A DNA stretch of 64,000 bases, taken from JALHST01 sp038316335 (GTDB taxonomy: Bacteria; Bacteroidota; Bacteroidia; Flavobacteriales; Flavobacteriaceae). The position numbers were made by a program, and so were the translations under genes. Shown here piece after piece: positions 16,552 to 25,388 of the stretch; positions within the stretch are counted from its first letter, which is position 1, and each line of letters opens with the position of its first letter. The DNA is taken from contig JBBQAM010000006.1 in the NCBI GenBank assembly GCA_038316335.1, positions 1 through 64,000 on the forward strand. Reading direction: 5' to 3'. The notes under the pieces are model-generated. The model searched no databases, had not been told where the DNA came from, and saw only the letters and a list, made by a program, of their open reading frames with translations.

Positions 16552-18201
16552 CTAATTACCAATGACTCTGAAAATCCAAGTTTTATCGGGATATTTGCCG
16601 CCTAATTTAGAATCCCTGGCCAATCGGGCCTCACTCATTGTAGCATACTTTCCTAAATAGACGTAATTATAATTTTTAGGACCGGTGACAAATGATTTTG
16701 GTTGTAGCCCTTTCGCAGTAAGGTCTTTCATAAAGGCCTCATAATATTTCTTGGTACCGAATACATTCGCTATCAAATAGTAGCCAGGTTCGAGACCGGT
16801 CGCCGATTTGACCTCTTCATATTTTTCTCCGGTCTTCGGCTTGTCACCTTCCTGCTGCGCCAAACTATCTAATTCTGCTTTTTTCTTGATCGCTTCCGCC
16901 TCAGCAATCTTGATCTGATCCAACGAATCTTGTTGGCGCTGTTGCTCAAGCCTTTGGGCTTCCACTAAAGCATCGGCCTGCATTTTACGGTTAATTGAAT
17001 CTTGCATGCGTTCGTGCTCAAGCTTTTGATTTTGGGCCAATTCTAATGAGTCTCTTTTTTGTTTACGCTCTTTTCTGCTAAGGACTACTACCTCCGTATC
17101 TTTCAAATTAGCAAGCGAATCTTTACGCATTTTCGCATTTTCCTTTTCCTGTTGCTCGATTTCCTTGGCTTCTTTCTTGGTAGCAAGGGCTTGTTCTTTT
17201 TCGAGATTTTCCTTTAATTTTTCATCTTGCAGTTCTTTTTCAGTTAAAATCGGTGTATCAGCCAATTCCAAATTGAAGTCGGTTACCGTAAATCGCTCCT
17301 CAGGAGTGCCTAAAAAATACGCCGCCATGATTTCAAAAGAAGGTTTTTTCGTATTGACCGAAGCACTCGTTCCGAACTCGGCAAGAGCCCCAAGTGATAG
17401 TTTTTCGAACAAAGTAGCCCCACCCCCGATACCTACACCATAAAAATTGTTATAGCCCAGCTGTGCCCAATATTTCGGAGTATTGAATAACGTATTTATA
17501 CCGATTTGGTTTGCCTCTCCGGGGAGTGTCCTCAAATACAATGATGGCCTAAAGTAGGCATTGGGTTGTTGCAGGGTAATGGGAAAATCATAGGACAGCA
17601 TCCCCATAAAAATTTTATCAGCCCTATCGGTATTGCTTTCATTCAAAGCGAAATTATAATCAAAAAGGTTTTCGGAAGCAACACTAAAAGACAACCCCAT
17701 CACAGATAATCGTATCCCTGGTGCCATCTGTAATATAAAATCATCCGATACCCTTAATTGCGGCAAAGGTATATTGGGGTCAATGACGAAGCGGTCATCG
17801 GCCAATTTTTGCTTAAAGCCAAATAAGTTGATTCCAAATGCCAATTGGGTTGTGGCATTAAAGTTTATTGCATACGCGTAGTTGATGACGCCCCCTGTGT
17901 TGAAATATACTCCGGTATTCTGCTGAAAAAAAGCAGCTCCGGCGGCAGAACGATTGTCAATTCTTCGCGTATAATTTAAAAAAAGAGTCGTCGGATCAGA
18001 GTCGATACTCTGCCATTGCCAACGCGTCCAAAAAGCGATTGATTCGGGCTCATTGCGATCCAACGAAAAAGCCGGATTAAACAAACTGGCGTTGTAAGTA
18101 ACCAAATTGTGTTGCCTAAGGTCTGCAGGAAGTCGCACTTCCTGTCCAAAAACCCCTGTAGAAAACAAAATAAGTAGGAAAAGTAGTAGCGTTCTCTGCA
18201 T
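16552..18201 (-). CDS. PorP/SprF family type IX secretion protein with coiled coil and SPOR-like C-terminus
   Basis: 549 residues from the ATG at 18201, which gives a clean signal peptide (MQRTLLLFLLILFSTGVFGQ); an upstream ATG at 18222 would add 7 residues. Residues 20-310 form a beta-barrel of the PorP/SprF family (NLVTYNASLFNPAF, then alternating strands), an outer-membrane part of type IX secretion or gliding machinery. Next comes a highly charged coiled coil of about 140 residues rich in Lys/Glu/Gln, and the last 80 residues (GYYLIANVFGTKKYYEAF ... YVYLGKYATMSEA) look like a SPOR peptidoglycan-binding domain. No other T9SS gene is near, so this is an orphan member. Confidence 0.85.
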   Translation of the reverse strand: MQRTLLLFLLILFSTGVFGQEVRLPADLRQHNLVTYNASLFNPAFSLDRNEPESIAFWTRWQWQSIDSDPTTLFLNYTRRIDNRSAAGAAFFQQNTGVYFNTGGVINYAYAINFNATTQLAFGINLFGFKQKLADDRFVIDPNIPLPQLRVSDDFILQMAPGIRLSVMGLSFSVASENLFDYNFALNESNTDRADKIFMGMLSYDFPITLQQPNAYFRPSLYLRTLPGEANQIGINTLFNTPKYWAQLGYNNFYGVGIGGGATLFEKLSLGALAEFGTSASVNTKKPSFEIMAAYFLGTPEERFTVTDFNLELADTPILTEKELQDEKLKENLEKEQALATKKEAKEIEQQEKENAKMRKDSLANLKDTEVVVLSRKERKQKRDSLELAQNQKLEHERMQDSINRKMQADALVEAQRLEQQRQQDSLDQIKIAEAEAIKKKAELDSLAQQEGDKPKTGEKYEEVKSATGLEPGYYLIANVFGTKKYYEAFMKDLTAKGLQPKSFVTGPKNYNYVYLGKYATMSEARLARDSKLGGKYPDKTWIFRVIGN

Positions 18202-18528
18202 ATGCAAAAAAACAAAAATCATACGGTTTAAATACTATTTTTAACTTATTTTAGTTCGTAAAGAATGATAATTTTTAGGAAAATCAGATTGGCAGAGGCC
18301 TTTTTTTCCAAAAGCCATAAAACCCTTGCCAATTGTTTGGAAGTCCTATGAACGATTCTTAGCCCACAGAATGATTTTCAATCGAAGTAATTGCCGATCA
18401 ATTAGGTGCATAGCATTAAAAAGAGAATACACGCCGAGGCATTTTCGTAAGATTTAAATTTTGTTGGGCGACTCAATGCACTTTTTAAAATTTATTTAAT
18501 TCCATACATACTTTAAAAGATACCTTAA
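18202..18528. other. Intergenic region between PorP/SprF and phosphatase genes
   Basis: About 330 bp of AT-rich sequence between two divergent genes. It must hold both promoters, but I found no exact TAnnTTTG box, no hairpin of note and no additional reading frame worth calling. Confidence 0.6.
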
Positions 18529-19086
18529 ATGATGAAATCAAGAATAAAAGTTCTTTCACTTATTTTTATAATGAGTTTTTTCGGGTGTAAGAATGATCAA
18601 AATAAAATGGAAGAGGTCATGGTAGGATCATCCGTTACTACCTTTTATCTAATAAGGCATGCCGAAAAAGATCGTTCGGATCCTGAAAATGTTGATCCTG
18701 TACTCTCCCAAAACGGACTGGGAAGAGCGATGCATTGGGCAGAGATCCTTAACGACGTAAAATTGGATGAAATCTATACTACCGATTTTGAACGCACGAA
18801 AATGACTGCTGCGCCTACCTCGGTAAAAAAAGATATCACCGTAACATATTACGACCCTAAAAACATTGATATTGAGCAATTTAAATCAGATAATCTAAAC
18901 AAAAATGTTCTGGTTGTCGGTCATAGCAATACAATTCCCGAAATGGTCAATAAAATAATCGGAGAGGACAAATATCCCGATATGGAGGATTCTGATAATG
19001 GCAGTCTATTCATTGTACAAATTGTTAATGGAATACCTACCGACACGCATTTGATCTTCAATTGTAATTGTCCGGCTGGACGATAA
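18529..19086 (+). CDS. Histidine phosphatase (SixA/phosphoglycerate-mutase-like) lipoprotein
   Basis: 185 residues with a lipoprotein signal (lipobox SFFG-C, Cys21). The phosphatase motif LIRHAEK supplies the nucleophilic His, GLGRAMHWAEIL and TDFERTKMTA follow the usual pattern, and VVGHSNT holds the second catalytic His. The fold is that of small SixA-like phosphohistidine phosphatases, here exported and lipid-anchored. The substrate is unknown. It converges with the DUF6503-like gene and the two coding regions overlap by 29 bp at their 3' ends, leaving no room for a terminator between them. Confidence 0.88.
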   Translation: MMKSRIKVLSLIFIMSFFGCKNDQNKMEEVMVGSSVTTFYLIRHAEKDRSDPENVDPVLSQNGLGRAMHWAEILNDVKLDEIYTTDFERTKMTAAPTSVKKDITVTYYDPKNIDIEQFKSDNLNKNVLVVGHSNTIPEMVNKIIGEDKYPDMEDSDNGSLFIVQIVNGIPTDTHLIFNCNCPAGR

Positions 19087-19810
19087 TGTTTTCCAGCTCG
19101 ATTTTCGAAAGTGGCACTAATTGATCCGCCTCGAAAAGACTGTCGATCTTTAAGATGGAAGTGTTCATATCCTTGGTTTGATAATTTTTATAATCTACGA
19201 ATCGAATTCCTTTGACGTAACGTTCGTTGTATGCCTCCCTCATTCGCATTCCACCCCCATCGGTGTGAAACTCATAGGCAAAGTAATCTGGCTTCATGGT
19301 TTTCTTATTAAACCAATATATATAGATATCATCATGGTCATCACCGCCACCTTCTTTATCAAAAGTTATTTGAATTTTATAATATTCAGTTCCTTTGATA
19401 CGTGTACTGCCTAATAATTGCTTGTTCACGGCCCTATCATTCAATCCGTATGGTAAATAGGCAAAGTAATGCACCGAATTCACCGAGTTCGCGTACTTGG
19501 TGGCCATGGTATCGTTCAACACGACCAAACTGTCATTTATATAGCGTCGAAATTCACCTGGGGCCTTTATATCGACAGTTGTAGTAGTGTCGGTTTTAAA
19601 GATACGTCGCAGTATTCGCTTACCATCCTCTTGCTCCAAAAAATAAGAACGATCTCTGAAATCAAACGAAATTTGGCTATTCACGTAGCGTTCGCCGCCA
19701 CATATTGAGATACTCTGGTCTATTATTTGCTGGGCCGTTTTGCCTTGTGGTTTCTTTCCAGTGCAAGAAACCAATACGACAGAAACGAGAAGAATAAAGA
19801 TTTTTTGCAT
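19058..19810 (-). CDS. Lipoprotein, probable DUF6503 family
   Basis: 250 residues with a lipoprotein signal (LVS-C, Cys16). The rest is beta-rich with segments such as ISICGGERYVNSQISFDFRD and YYKIQITFDKEGGGDDHDD, and a long YxYxF alternation suggesting a beta-sheet or lipocalin-like barrel comparable to LolA/LppX-type folds. It matches my memory of the DUF6503 family of Flavobacteriia, whose role is unknown. Its 3' end overlaps the phosphatase gene on the other strand by 29 bp. It is divergent from smpB. Confidence 0.75.
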   Translation of the reverse strand: MQKIFILLVSVVLVSCTGKKPQGKTAQQIIDQSISICGGERYVNSQISFDFRDRSYFLEQEDGKRILRRIFKTDTTTTVDIKAPGEFRRYINDSLVVLNDTMATKYANSVNSVHYFAYLPYGLNDRAVNKQLLGSTRIKGTEYYKIQITFDKEGGGDDHDDIYIYWFNKKTMKPDYFAYEFHTDGGGMRMREAYNERYVKGIRFVDYKNYQTKDMNTSILKIDSLFEADQLVPLSKIELENIIVQPDNYN

Positions 19811-19906
19811 ACCCTTGTTTTATTAATAGTACGTAAGTTAGAAACAATCTTACCAATTTTTTGACAAAATTTAAATTGCCTAAAATCAAAAGTTCGATTT
19901 GTTCCC

Positions 19907-19914
19907 TATTTTTG
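19907..19914 (+). promoter_or_regulatory. -7 box of smpB promoter
   Basis: TATTTTTG fits TAnnTTTG exactly and ends 7 nt before the smpB start, so the mRNA would have almost no leader. No good -33 box was found. Confidence 0.5.
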
Positions 19915-19921
19915 TGGTCCT

Positions 19922-20383
19922 ATGCAGCAAAAAATCAATATCAAGAATAAGAGGGCCCGGTTCGAATACGAACTTAGGGATAGCTTCACTGCAGGTTTGG
20001 TTTTGTCGGGTACTGAAATAAAGTCGATTCGTCTTAGTAAGGCGTCAATTGCAGAAAGTTTCTGTGAATTCAATGATCAAGGCGAACTTTTTATCATTAA
20101 CATGCAGATCGACGAATATTCCCATGGTTCCCATTACAACCATAAGCCGAAGGCAGAGCGTAAACTTTTGTTAAACCGTCAGGAGCTTAAAAAATTGGAA
20201 AAAGAGGTAAAGACTTCCGGAAGTACTATTATTCCCTTGAATTTATTCTTAAATGATCGTGGTCTAGCCAAAATCAATATTGCCTTGGCCAAGGGTAAAA
20301 AATTGTACGATAAGAGGGATACCATAAAAGATCGCGATAATAAGCGTCAATTAGATCGTATAAAAAAGAAATTTAATAGCTAG
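19922..20383 (+). CDS. smpB: SsrA-binding protein SmpB
   Basis: 153 residues, normal length. N-terminal NKRARFEYELRDSFTAGLVLSGTEIKSIR and the basic C-terminal tail KLYDKRDTIKDRD are the hallmarks. The protein delivers tmRNA to stalled ribosomes in trans-translation. It is a single gene here; no tmRNA gene (ssrA) is visible in the window. The start at 19922 lies very close to a -7 box, so the transcript may be leaderless or nearly so. Confidence 0.97.
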   Translation: MQQKINIKNKRARFEYELRDSFTAGLVLSGTEIKSIRLSKASIAESFCEFNDQGELFIINMQIDEYSHGSHYNHKPKAERKLLLNRQELKKLEKEVKTSGSTIIPLNLFLNDRGLAKINIALAKGKKLYDKRDTIKDRDNKRQLDRIKKKFNS

Positions 20384-20393
20384 GAGTGCATCT

Positions 20394-21035
20394 CTAATTC
20401 TTATTTTCTAAAAGCGGTACGAATCGAAAGGTCCCCAATTCCTTTTTTTCAAATTCCTGTATAGATTTGCGAAGGTAAAGTGTCATGATTTGATCTTCGT
20501 CACCAACGGGTATTACCAACCTCCCGCCTACCTTGAGTTGCGCCATTAATGCCTTAGGAACATCGCGAGCTCCTGCCGTAACAATAATACCATCGAAGGG
20601 TGCTTCTTCAGGGAGTCCTTTGTACCCATCGCCAAAAATTACTTTTTTCGGTCGATAGCCCATTTTTTTGAAAAAGATATTCGTTTTCTTGAAAAGTTCT
20701 AGTTGCCGTTCGATTGTATATACTTTGGCCTTCAGCTGCAACAAAACAGCCGTTTGATACCCACTTCCTGTCCCAATTTCCAAAATACGATCATTGGGTT
20801 TGATTTCTAAAAGCTCCGTTTGAAAGGCTACGGTATAAGGTTGTGAAATGGTTTGGTCTGCAGCAATGGGAAACGCCTTATCCTGATAAGCGTGCCCCTC
20901 AAAACTACTATCCATGAACAAGTGTCTCGGAATCGTGCGAATGGCTGCCAATACTTTTTGATCGCTAATACCTTTGGCGCTCAGAATATCGGCAAGCTGG
21001 TTACGCATACCACGATGTTTTAAGGTATCAATCAT
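20394..21035 (-). CDS. pcm: Protein-L-isoaspartate O-methyltransferase
   Basis: 213 residues when started at the ATG at 21035 (MIDTLKHRGMRNQLADIL), which matches the family N-terminus; the frame stays open up to 21197, but the extra 54 residues have no family match. SAM-binding motif I is LEIGTGSGYQTAVL and the region QPYTVAFQTELL precedes it as usual. The enzyme methylates isoaspartyl residues in damaged proteins, starting their repair. It ends 10 nt from smpB in a convergent layout. Confidence 0.93.
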   Translation of the reverse strand: MIDTLKHRGMRNQLADILSAKGISDQKVLAAIRTIPRHLFMDSSFEGHAYQDKAFPIAADQTISQPYTVAFQTELLEIKPNDRILEIGTGSGYQTAVLLQLKAKVYTIERQLELFKKTNIFFKKMGYRPKKVIFGDGYKGLPEEAPFDGIIVTAGARDVPKALMAQLKVGGRLVIPVGDEDQIMTLYLRKSIQEFEKKELGTFRFVPLLENKN

Positions 21036-21290
21036 AAATAAGTCACTTGTTTTCAAGAGGGATTGGACCTTTTTTTCAAAAAAACGATGCCTTGAGGCCC
21101 AAATTATAAGGCCATCCCTTTTGTATAATTGGTTTTGGAATTCAAATTTAGAACGGAATAATGCAAATAGCAAATTGCGCCTTGGTGAATCTTCCATTAT
21201 TCACCAGAATACCCCAAAATTCAATAGGGTGACACATTGGTATAAATCCCAAAACAAGCACTAGAAACCCTTAAACTCCAAAACTATCCT

Positions 21291-21298
21291 TATTTTTG
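21291..21298 (+). promoter_or_regulatory. -7 box upstream of Gfo/Idh/MocA gene
   Basis: TATTTTTG, an exact TAnnTTTG match, lies 16 nt before the start codon at 21315. A matching TTG at -33 is not seen. Confidence 0.5.
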
Positions 21299-21314
21299 AA
21301 CAAAACATACAAGA

Positions 21315-22283
21315 ATGCTTAAAGTTGGCGTATTAGGGGCGGGCCATTTGGGGAAAATTCATCTTCGTCTTCTCAATGAGTCAAAAAAATATCATTTGGT
21401 CGGATTCTACGATCGCGATGAATTAATCGGCAAAAAAGTAGCTGCCGAATATGGGTATACCTATTTTGAAAATATGAATACCTTAATAGACTCTGTGGAT
21501 GTGGTCGACATTGTAACCCCTACCCTTTCCCATTTTGAATGTGCCAAAAAGGCCATTGAAAACAGAAAACATGTTTTCTTGGAAAAACCGATTACTTCTA
21601 CCTTGGCGGAAGCCGAAGAATTGCTCTTGCTTGAAAAGAACTATAAAATAAAGGGGCAAGTAGGACATGTTGAACGATTTAATCCCGCCTTCATTGCCGT
21701 TAAGGATAGTATCAGAAACCCCATGTTCATTGAAGCCCATAGATTGGCCGAATTTAATCCCCGTGGTACAGACGTACCTGTTGTCTTAGATCTCATGATC
21801 CATGACATCGATGCCATTTTGAGTGTTGTCAAATCGGAGGTAAAGCAAATCAATGCCAGTGGGGTATCGGTGATTAGTAAATCACCCGATATCGCGAATG
21901 CGCGCATCGAATTTCAAAATGGTTGTGTCGCCAATCTGACCGCTAGTCGTATCTCACTTAAGAATATGCGTAAGTCTCGATTCTTTCAACGGGATGCATA
22001 TATTTCTGTTGATTTCCTTGAAAAGAAGGTCGAGGTAGTCAAAATGAAGGATGCCCCGGCAACACTTGGCGATTTCGATATGGTACTTCAAAATGCGGAA
22101 GGCGAAAAAAAGCAGATTTATTTCGAGAATCCCGAAATTTATGCCAACAATGCCATCAAAGACGAACTAGAAACGTTTGCGGATGCTATTATAAATGATA
22201 CTGTGCCGGTGGTTACCCTAGCACAAGGCGCAGCCGCCTTAAAAGTTGCGTTAGCGATTATTGCATCATTTAATGCGGAATAA
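21315..22283 (+). CDS. Gfo/Idh/MocA family NAD(P)-dependent oxidoreductase
   Basis: 322 residues. The N-terminal Rossmann domain has GVLGAGHLGKIH (nucleotide binding, residues 5-16) and the conserved EKPIT motif near residue 95; the C-terminal alpha/beta domain includes DLMIHDIDAIL with the His/Asp pair of the active site. Members act on sugars, inositols or biliverdin-like compounds and the substrate cannot be assigned here. It stands alone. An unusual 12-bp inverted repeat overlaps its stop codon. Confidence 0.88.
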   Translation: MLKVGVLGAGHLGKIHLRLLNESKKYHLVGFYDRDELIGKKVAAEYGYTYFENMNTLIDSVDVVDIVTPTLSHFECAKKAIENRKHVFLEKPITSTLAEAEELLLLEKNYKIKGQVGHVERFNPAFIAVKDSIRNPMFIEAHRLAEFNPRGTDVPVVLDLMIHDIDAILSVVKSEVKQINASGVSVISKSPDIANARIEFQNGCVANLTASRISLKNMRKSRFFQRDAYISVDFLEKKVEVVKMKDAPATLGDFDMVLQNAEGEKKQIYFENPEIYANNAIKDELETFADAIINDTVPVVTLAQGAAALKVALAIIASFNAE

Positions 22284-22315
22284 AAAAATCCTTTTAATCT
22301 CCTCGCATTAAATGA
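22266..22315. repeat. 12-bp inverted repeat spanning the stop codon
   Basis: TCATTTAATGCG (22266-22277) pairs perfectly with CGCATTAAATGA (22304-22315). The stop codon of the oxidoreductase is in the 26-nt loop. There is no T tract after it, so it is not a typical intrinsic terminator; it may protect the mRNA 3' end or act as a processing site. Confidence 0.6.
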
Positions 22316-22447
22316 GATTCAGGGCAGCTGGTAAATTAATGAATCACAACATCTAGGTCCTGAAAATCATAAAAGATTTTAAATTCCCTTTCAATTATTG
22401 GTACCCAAATTAATAGATCCTATAAATACACCGTAGATTACAAAAAT

Positions 22448-23101
22448 ATGTCAATTACAAAGAATCTTATCACCATTAAAGAAACGATTCCAGAAGGAGT
22501 AACCTTGGTCGTCGTAAGTAAAACCAAAACCGTCGACGCCATAATGGAGGCCTATGCCACTGGCCAAAGAATATTTGGGGAGAACAAGATTCAGGAGATG
22601 ACCGAAAAGATGGAGAAATTGCCAAAAGACATCCTGTGGCATATGATCGGTCATGTTCAACGGAATAAGGTAAAATATATGGCATCTTATGTGCACTTGA
22701 TACACGGGGTCGATACGTTGAAATTACTACAGGAAATCGATAAACAAGCCAAAAAACAGCAACGAATAATTAATTGCTTATTGCAGGTTCACATTGCCGA
22801 AGAAGCAACAAAATTCGGAATGGATGAGGAAGAATTACGTACCCTGGCAACTTCAGGCGTATTAGATGAATTGACTAATATAAAGGTGCTTGGTCTTATG
22901 GGCATGGCCACTTACACTGAAAACGAGGAACAGATACGGCGTGAGTTTAAACACCTAAAGCGACTCTTTGAAACAATAAGGGGCAGACTTCCTGGAATCT
23001 CGGAACTTTCAATGGGAATGAGTGCCGATTACACAATTGCCATTGAAGAAGGCAGTACGATGGTTCGCATAGGAAGTGCTATCTTTGGTGCAAGGAATTA
23101 G
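22448..23101 (+). CDS. YggS family PLP-binding protein
   Basis: 217 residues, the usual size of the YggS/PROSC family. The PLP lysine lies in LVVVSKTKTVDAI (Lys28), and the motifs GENKIQEM, WHMIGHVQRNKVK and LSMGMSADYTIAIEEGSTMVRIGSAIFG are all present. Members bind PLP as a single TIM-barrel domain and buffer vitamin B6 without a known catalytic reaction. The first ATG gives the standard N-terminus. It is upstream of the exonuclease operon by 77 nt. Confidence 0.95.
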   Translation: MSITKNLITIKETIPEGVTLVVVSKTKTVDAIMEAYATGQRIFGENKIQEMTEKMEKLPKDILWHMIGHVQRNKVKYMASYVHLIHGVDTLKLLQEIDKQAKKQQRIINCLLQVHIAEEATKFGMDEEELRTLATSGVLDELTNIKVLGLMGMATYTENEEQIRREFKHLKRLFETIRGRLPGISELSMGMSADYTIAIEEGSTMVRIGSAIFGARN

Positions 23102-23178
23102 CCGCATCCCTATCTATCCTTGAGGCAATCAAAAGTTATATTCGGTTCTTCCTTTAAAATAAATGCACTCGATTGAAG

Positions 23179-24546
23179 ATGTACGTAATACTTGATATAG
23201 AAACCACCGGTGGGAAATATAATGAAGAGGGCATTACCGAAATTGCCATATATAAATTTGATGGCCATGAAGTGATCGATCAATTTATAAGCCTTATCAA
23301 CCCTGAAAAAGAAATTCAACCCTTTGTAGTAAACCTTACAGGTATCAACAATAAAATGCTGCGAAGTGCGCCGAAATTTCATGAAGTTGCCAAGCGTATT
23401 GTTGAGATTACCCAAGATGCCGTCATTGTGGCCCATAACGCTCAGTTCGATTATCGAATCCTACGCACTGAATTTAGGAGATTAGGATATAACTACGAAC
23501 GAAAAACACTTTGTACGGTCGACCTTTCAAAAACCTTGTTGCCTGATGCCGAATCATATAGCTTGGGAAAATTGGTGCGCTCCTTAGGGATACCGGTTAG
23601 CGAACGTCACCGGGCAAACGGGGATGCACTGGCTACTTTAAAACTTTTTAAGTTACTGCTTACGAAAGATAGCGATAAATCGATTCTCAGAAAGGTGGTA
23701 CGTAATGAGGCACATGGCGAACTTTCTGAACGACAATTAGATATTGTTCAGCAAATGCCATCGGAAACTGGTATGTATTACATGCATAATAAAGAGGGTG
23801 AAATTATCTTCCTTGATAAGAGTACAGATATCAAAAAACGGGTTAATCAACATTTTACAAAGAATGGCGATCAGGCGCGACGGTTGCAAAAGGAAACCAA
23901 AAAAGTAACTTTTGAAAGAACAGGAAACGAACTTGTGGCCATGCTGAAGGAATATGAAGAACTACGTAGAAATAAACCTAAATTCAACAATAAACCTCGG
24001 TCAGTGCTGTTTACGCACGCACTTTACGAGTCAGTTGATAACGATGGATATATCAACCTGGCCATTGCAAATTCAAATGGCAAAATAAATTATGTTACCA
24101 CCTTTAATGGCATACACAGTGCAACAAACTTTTTAGACCAAATCAATTCAGAATTTCATCTTTGTGAAAACCTGAACGGCCGCTCCAAAGCAATTGGCCA
24201 ATGCTCAAAATACAAAGCAAACGCATGTAATGGCGCTTGCCAACACATAGAAGATCCTCTCGTGTATAATGCCAGGGTGCATACTGCGTTGGGCAAGTAT
24301 CATCTCAATGGAAAAAACATGGTTATTATCGATAAGGGTCGCGAGATTGGCGAATTTAGTGCAGTGTTGATTAAAAATGGCATCTTCCAGGGTCTTGGGT
24401 ATTATGAACTGAATCATCAATTAAATAATATTCATATCTTAGAATCAATAATTACCCCTATGAAAGGAGATGCCAATACGAAGCATTTGATTGAATCGTA
24501 TCTTAGAAAGAAAAAGGTTCTCAAGATTCTGGAGCTAAATCATTGA
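23179..24546 (+). CDS. DnaQ-like 3'-5' exonuclease fused to an altered GIY-YIG domain
   Basis: 455 residues from the ATG at 23179 (a TTG two codons earlier is possible). Residues 1-165 are a DEDDh exonuclease: Asp6 and Glu8 in LDIETTGG, HNAQFDYR with Asp91, and HRANGDA with His144 and Asp149. Residues 190-270 align with UvrC-type GIY-YIG nucleases but read GMY and then FLD (211-213) where YIG/YVG is expected, while Arg221 and the NELVAMLKEYEEL helix with its Glu remain. A C-terminal region contains ACNGACQH. This is the Bacteroidota form of DnaQ-UvrC-like fusions, probably a repair nuclease. First gene of a tightly packed operon. Confidence 0.88.
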   Translation: MYVILDIETTGGKYNEEGITEIAIYKFDGHEVIDQFISLINPEKEIQPFVVNLTGINNKMLRSAPKFHEVAKRIVEITQDAVIVAHNAQFDYRILRTEFRRLGYNYERKTLCTVDLSKTLLPDAESYSLGKLVRSLGIPVSERHRANGDALATLKLFKLLLTKDSDKSILRKVVRNEAHGELSERQLDIVQQMPSETGMYYMHNKEGEIIFLDKSTDIKKRVNQHFTKNGDQARRLQKETKKVTFERTGNELVAMLKEYEELRRNKPKFNNKPRSVLFTHALYESVDNDGYINLAIANSNGKINYVTTFNGIHSATNFLDQINSEFHLCENLNGRSKAIGQCSKYKANACNGACQHIEDPLVYNARVHTALGKYHLNGKNMVIIDKGREIGEFSAVLIKNGIFQGLGYYELNHQLNNIHILESIITPMKGDANTKHLIESYLRKKKVLKILELNH

Positions 24547-25388
24547 CCTTGGAAGACGATAGACCGAATAAAGGCTGGAAGCGGAAACTGCATATTATTA
24601 TCTACGGAACGCATACCCCTGCGGGTAAATTGTTCGACATACTGCTGCTTCTATTAATCCTTTACAGTATTATCATCGTCATGTTGGAGAGCGTTCCGCG
24701 TTTCGATATAAAGTACCATGGGTTTTTCAATTTGTCGGAATGGATAGTCACTATATTATTTTCGATTGAATATCTGTTGCGGATAATTTGTATTAAACGC
24801 CCGAGCAAATATATCCTTAGTTTTTTTGGTATCGTAGACCTTCTTTCGACCCTGCCGAAATATTTATCTTATTTATTTATTGGTTCTCAATATTTCACTG
24901 CATTCAGGGCCTTAAGGTTACTGCGTGTATTTAGGATTCTCAAACTGGTGCGGTTCGTCGGGGAATCGAATAATTTGATTCGAGCATTAAAAAGCAGTCG
25001 TACAAAAATTTTTGTATTTGTATTTTTTGTCCTTGTTGTATCGGTGCTATTAGGTACGCTTATGTATATTATCGAAGGGCCCGAACATGGTTTCAACAGC
25101 ATACCCCATAGTGTGTATTGGACAATTGTTACCCTTACCACGGTAGGATATGGTGATATCTCTCCAGAAACACCATTGGGCCAGTTCTTGGCTACTTTGA
25201 TCATGATCATTGGTTATGGTATCATCGCGGTCCCAACCGGAATTGTTTCAGCAAATTATGCATCCTCGTTGTTAAAGGAAAAAGATGCAGACCAAGGTCG
25301 TTCTTGTGCGAACTGCAGTGCCGAAATATATCGCGCTGATGCCTTATATTGTAGGAAATGCGGTTATGATTTAAATGATGAAGCGTAA
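24543..25388 (+). CDS. Voltage-gated K+ channel with C-terminal zinc ribbon
   Basis: 281 residues, six membrane segments. S4 has arginines at every third residue (Arg122, 125, 128, 131), the pore has the K+ selectivity filter TVGYGD (200-205), and the tail carries two CxxC pairs (Cys255, 258, 270, 273) typical of a small zinc ribbon. No ATG precedes the first membrane segment, so translation must begin at TTG, either at 24543, overlapping the upstream stop as TTGA, or at 24549. It overlaps miaA by 14 nt. The channel lets K+ pass down its gradient; what the zinc ribbon binds is unknown. Confidence 0.9.
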   Translation: MTLEDDRPNKGWKRKLHIIIYGTHTPAGKLFDILLLLLILYSIIIVMLESVPRFDIKYHGFFNLSEWIVTILFSIEYLLRIICIKRPSKYILSFFGIVDLLSTLPKYLSYLFIGSQYFTAFRALRLLRVFRILKLVRFVGESNNLIRALKSSRTKIFVFVFFVLVVSVLLGTLMYIIEGPEHGFNSIPHSVYWTIVTLTTVGYGDISPETPLGQFLATLIMIIGYGIIAVPTGIVSANYASSLLKEKDADQGRSCANCSAEIYRADALYCRKCGYDLNDEA

